Assembly: GCA_013399115.1 (NCBI GenBank)
Contig: VXAA01005282.1
Location: forward strand, 133,223-197,222
DNA: 64,000 nucleotides
Direction: 5' to 3'
Source of the DNA: Anseranas semipalmata
Lineage: Eukaryota > Chordata > Aves > Anseriformes > Anseranatidae
The position numbers were made by a program, and so were the translations under genes. Shown here one piece after another: positions 60,374-64,000 of this stretch. Each line of letters starts with the position of its first letter. The stretch's first letter is position 1. Below the pieces are notes generated by a model. The model did no database searches. It saw only the letters and a list, made by a program, of their open reading frames with translations, and was not told the origin of the DNA.

Positions 60374-63300
60374 ATGAGTTCAGAGCCACTACACAGGTTC
60401 CTTTGACTGAAGGTGCACACATGGTTGGCTAAGCCAGTCCACAGAGACTGAGCTATGAAGTACTACTCTTGATTTAGGATGCCAACATTTTTAGATATCA
60501 TCATTCCTCATGGATGCTACTGCCATCTCCAGTTGGCTACAGGATACTAAACATGAGGTGTCACAAGTAATTAGGATTGCATTTGCATTGTACAGAAACC
60601 AGTATTTAGTATATGAAAGACAAGTAGTGAAAGACTTACCTACAACTTACCCGGTTGCCTACAGAATATAGGTTGGCTACATGAAAACTGGATCAAACCC
60701 CATTGCTTATCTCCATCCCAAGCTGTGCAACACACCAAAGACTGAAGACTAAGTGACATTTACTGGAAGTACATTCAAACACAATTTCAAATTCTCTGTA
60801 TCATATTTTTGTATGTTAATTTTTAACTATAAATTCTGAAATCATTACCTTGAGCCCGGCTGAAGTAAAACAGAGTAAAGGTGTATTTAAAATCTCTTTG
60901 ATGCTGAGATGAAAGTGGTAAATATAGGATGCAATGCCTTCATGGAAACAGTGGAGTAGTGGAAGGGCAAGGGAGCACTCAGAGCAACCTAAACCTTGAG
61001 ACTAAGCTTTGGGAGCCTCACAGCTGCAGAGCACAGCTTGGCAGTCTGCAGAGGGTCGGAGAGGAGGGCTGCACTGCAAGCTGCCAGGCAAAACAATGAA
61101 CTTCCAGCAGCCCACAGGAAGTGCATCCCTGCTTCAGGGGCAAAGGGAATCACTGAGTAATCCCCAGGGTATTAAATCCTTGGGTTGGCCAACCTTGCAT
61201 GCTTCTGACAGATCAAAGTGGTCCAAAAATCAGAAACTGAGCTTCCGAGAATGAGCAATGCCACAGAATTGTTTAGAGATTTGACAAATACCACTGCAGA
61301 CATGCAAATCCAAATAGATCTGGATTATGTGTTTTGTTGTGTTTAAGTGTATGTAGTGGAAATAGTGCTATGAAATTAACAATTAAGAGCACAGGTGATT
61401 TCCAAAGATATGCCTGCCAATAGCCAACACGTGTTTTCCTCAAGTCTTTGTTTATCTGATGAGCTGCATACCTTTCCAAAATGATAATATCTACACTAAA
61501 ATATGAATTACCTCAATAGACTTAAGCCACATACTCAACTCATCTGCTGGAACAATCAAAGATCTGGTACCTACATTAATCTAACGAAATGAGTTCTAAC
61601 TTAAGACTGAAATTCTTTATCTTTTTTGAAATATACAATGCCAAAATGGAATGTCCTATTAATATTAAAGGACAGTAACTAGTAAAAGTCAGATAGTTCA
61701 AAGTTAAATAGAATGATCTGCTGTCCCTAAGCACTGATACACATATTCACAGTAACATCTAAGAACCTATCTGTTCTAACCTTAACAGAGCAGTACTGTT
61801 GCTAATTGAACATGGAGAATGGGTTTGTTCCATCAGATGTGCTCGTCTCTTCTAAGAACACCCTATGGAATATCAAATGTACTAAATATAGCTGTCAACA
61901 TTAAAAGCATGCAACTTGAAAGTGCTATTAAAGAGCTAAGTGTACTTCACTTGGCATTATAAAGCCAAAGCCCTCTTTAAACATACATCATGTTATTAGA
62001 GACGATTCACATTAATGCAAAAATCATCATCCTTAATTTATTTTACAAGACATGCCTAGGCTACTTCCAGGCTCAAGAGTTCCTCAATCTCTCCCACGTT
62101 TACTGGTAATTACTTAAATGAATCGATACTGTTTCAAGCAGGACAAAACGAGAGAGCTAGCTGTAGCAAATCAATACATTAGCTTCCCATCCCAAGCCAA
62201 CTGCTTCCAGGTAAAGCTTCAAAATAAGAAGTGATGCAACACGTACAAATGTTTGCCAATATGTTATTCTATCACAGTGTCTAGGTGCTATAAGTTTTCA
62301 GATACTACTCTGTGTAATTATTACAAGTTTTTAGTAAGGAACACTGGGAGACTCCCAGGAAAGCCTCTCCTCAGTAACTAGTACAGGCTATTTGCCTTCC
62401 CTCATGTAAACACACACTAGATTTGTGGAAAAAAATGCAAAATGAAAGTATGAGGCTATCTAGAAGTAACTAGGCCTGAGGAACAGCTCACTAAAATCAC
62501 AAGCATTGTTCATACATCATACTCAGAGTTACTGTATATCTGCTTCCTTTTCCAGGCCTCTTGCTTCCATCTCTATAGTTCTATCCAAATTAACAGCACC
62601 CCACAGATCCTGTTCAAGAGTGAATTTAACGTGAGCAGCTGGTACTTTGGTCTTTGTCAGAGCTCTCAGTAGCACTGATGGAAGCTCTATTCACTGAGGA
62701 ATACTGGAGTTCAGCACCACTACTAGAAGTAATAACATAAAATACTTCGGGCAAAACATATTCATTTAACACGACCCCTACTGTGTACCTCTGTTAGTCT
62801 CCTTGCTCGTAAAACATGCAAAATTCATTTCAAAGACACAGGATTTTAAGCAACATGGTATTAAGCACAGCAAGCAAGTCATGCATCTCCCTTAACTCCT
62901 CCCCCCTTCTAGTTTGTATGAGTTTATACAATGTTAGCCATTTTATTTCCACCCTAACTGATGCACTGAGAACACTGTCTTATTTTAAAAACACCTTAAG
63001 TTAAACACAAGATAGCTTCCAAGAAATCAAAAAATAAACCACAACAAACCTTCCAAGACCAACGTCCAGTCTTCTCTTAAGTAACAGGATTGCTACTCAA
63101 ATCATACAGCAAAATTAGCCCAGGTATAAAACAGCAGAGAGATTGTGGAAAATAGTCTATGAACTCAGGCATGGGCTGCGTAACCCCGAGGTGCTTCATT
63201 TCTGACAAATGCGATAAATAAATGGCTTGATCACCTATTACACATTGGTAAGCAAGAGTTTTTCAGAAAGAAAAGTTCTGCTCTCTGCAGTGAATTGGGT

Positions 63301-63697
63301 CAGTTTAAAACACTAGAAGAACCACAGAACAGCATCATCTCTTCTACAATTCAGAATACTCCTTGGAAGGGCACTAACGAAGAAACAACTAATTCTTACA
63401 CTTTAGTATAGTAATTGAAACATTCATGTATTAATGTCAGCATGGTCTAAAAAGGAAAACATTCCCATAGCAAAACAGTAAACTCATGGAAGCAAAATAT
63501 TTTTTTTTCCCTCTGGATAAAGCCTAATATTCATGTTAAACATTGATCTTTTTCTTCCAACCAAGCTGATCCAAGCCTCCTCCCCCCACCCCACCCCCAA
63601 AATATCAATGCAGAGGAAAGAACAAGAGCTACAAAAGCATAAACTACCATCCAGAAAAGATTTCTCCCTTGTTTACTCTGTAAACCACACGTTATTA
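60374..63697. other. Intergenic, no gene seen
   Basis: AT-rich DNA. A mixed-composition patch at 60930-61230 has an 81-codon frame of no recognisable family. The segment near 61990-62060 carries TTAATG and CTTAATTTATT motifs and could be a small conserved element. I did not recognise the last zinc-finger exon of WT1 on the - strand. Confidence 0.45.
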
Positions 63698-63760
63698 GAG
63701 CCAAATCCCACAGGCCTTGTTTTGGTCAAGATGCCCACTGACTTCAGAAGCCATTTTGCC
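63698..63760. mobile_element. Possible relic of ancient amniote repeat
   Basis: The segment agccaaatcccacaggcc, then gcccactgacttcagaagcc, resembles the GGCCAAATCC...CATTGACTTCAATGGG pattern of old palindromic repeats in reptile and bird genomes. Short and decayed, so tentative. Confidence 0.25.
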
Positions 63761-64000
63761 TAGTCCTTCCTCTGTCAGGAAAGACAAATCCAATCTTTCC
63801 CTGACACACAGCAGAACCCGCTTACGTAGCTCATCATCTCTTTATTACTGCTTGCTGCCATAGAGCCGTGACTTTTGTATGGTTACGATTTCCCCACTGC
63901 AAGCATGCAATGAGGAGTAGTCGAACTCTGATTAGATCTTACAAAACCTTCTCGGAGGGCTTTCTGAACCGCAGCCAGCGGGATTCCCTGCAGCATGAAG
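63761..64000. other. Intergenic edge, no gene seen
   Basis: The last 240 bases show no exon, repeat or regulatory site that I can support. Confidence 0.5.

Noticed and set aside
60000..64000. Searched the right end for the - strand terminal zinc-finger exon of WT1
   Set aside because: No reverse-complement zinc-finger linker or Cys/His pattern was seen, so WT1 probably lies beyond the window.
1..64000. tRNA, rRNA, CRISPR arrays, bacterial operons or a prophage-like system
   Set aside because: No tRNA B-box (GGTTCGAATCC-like), no rRNA segment, no regularly spaced direct repeats and no dense long ORFs; the window is vertebrate nuclear DNA.

Overview
This is vertebrate nuclear DNA, most likely from a bird. 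The window holds the 3' end of one protein gene followed by about 59 kb in which I find no protein-coding gene. The bird assignment rests on three things: a CR1 LINE 3' fragment, a lone LTR of the kind carried by avian ERVL-type endogenous retroviruses, and low overall repeat density. I cannot name the species from sequence alone. Positions 1-4715 carry the last two coding exons of RCN1 (reticulocalbin-1) on the + strand, with the introns around them, a canonical EF-hand loop, a second EF-hand loop split across the last intron, a C-terminal HDEL ER-retrieval signal, and a roughly 1.7 kb 3' UTR with three candidate poly(A) signals. In mammals RCN1 lies between PAX6 and WT1 and is transcribed toward WT1. 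By that synteny, the DNA to the right should be the RCN1-WT1 intergenic interval; I did not recognise a WT1 exon, so the window probably stops short of it. From about 4.7 kb to 64 kb the sequence is AT-rich and gene-poor. It is punctuated by (a) several blocks rich in TAAT/ATTA, octamer and TAATCC motifs that look like conserved non-coding regulatory DNA (about 5.9-6.3, 20.1-20.6, 34.7-35.2, 38.2-39.35 and 50.8-51.06 kb); (b) a strong orphan CpG island at about 29.16-30.46 kb, made of two GC-rich blocks around an AT-rich, homeodomain-motif-rich core; (c) transposon relics: a CR1 3' end next to the island, an older LINE-like fragment at 41.7 kb, palindromic ancient-MITE-like pieces at 19.4 and possibly 63.7 kb, and one solo LTR at 54.4-54.9 kb; (d) an unusual long inverted repeat with 42-bp perfect arms at 60.14-60.37 kb; and (e) many long A/T homopolymers, a G23 run next to a 37-base assembly gap, and three isolated ambiguous bases. 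No tRNA, rRNA, CRISPR or bacterial-type system was seen. The open reading frames in the gene-free part look like chance ORFs. The most interesting material is regulatory or structural: the CpG island with its core, and the long inverted repeat. Conservation and function of all non-coding blocks are inferences from how the sequence reads; no alignment was possible.
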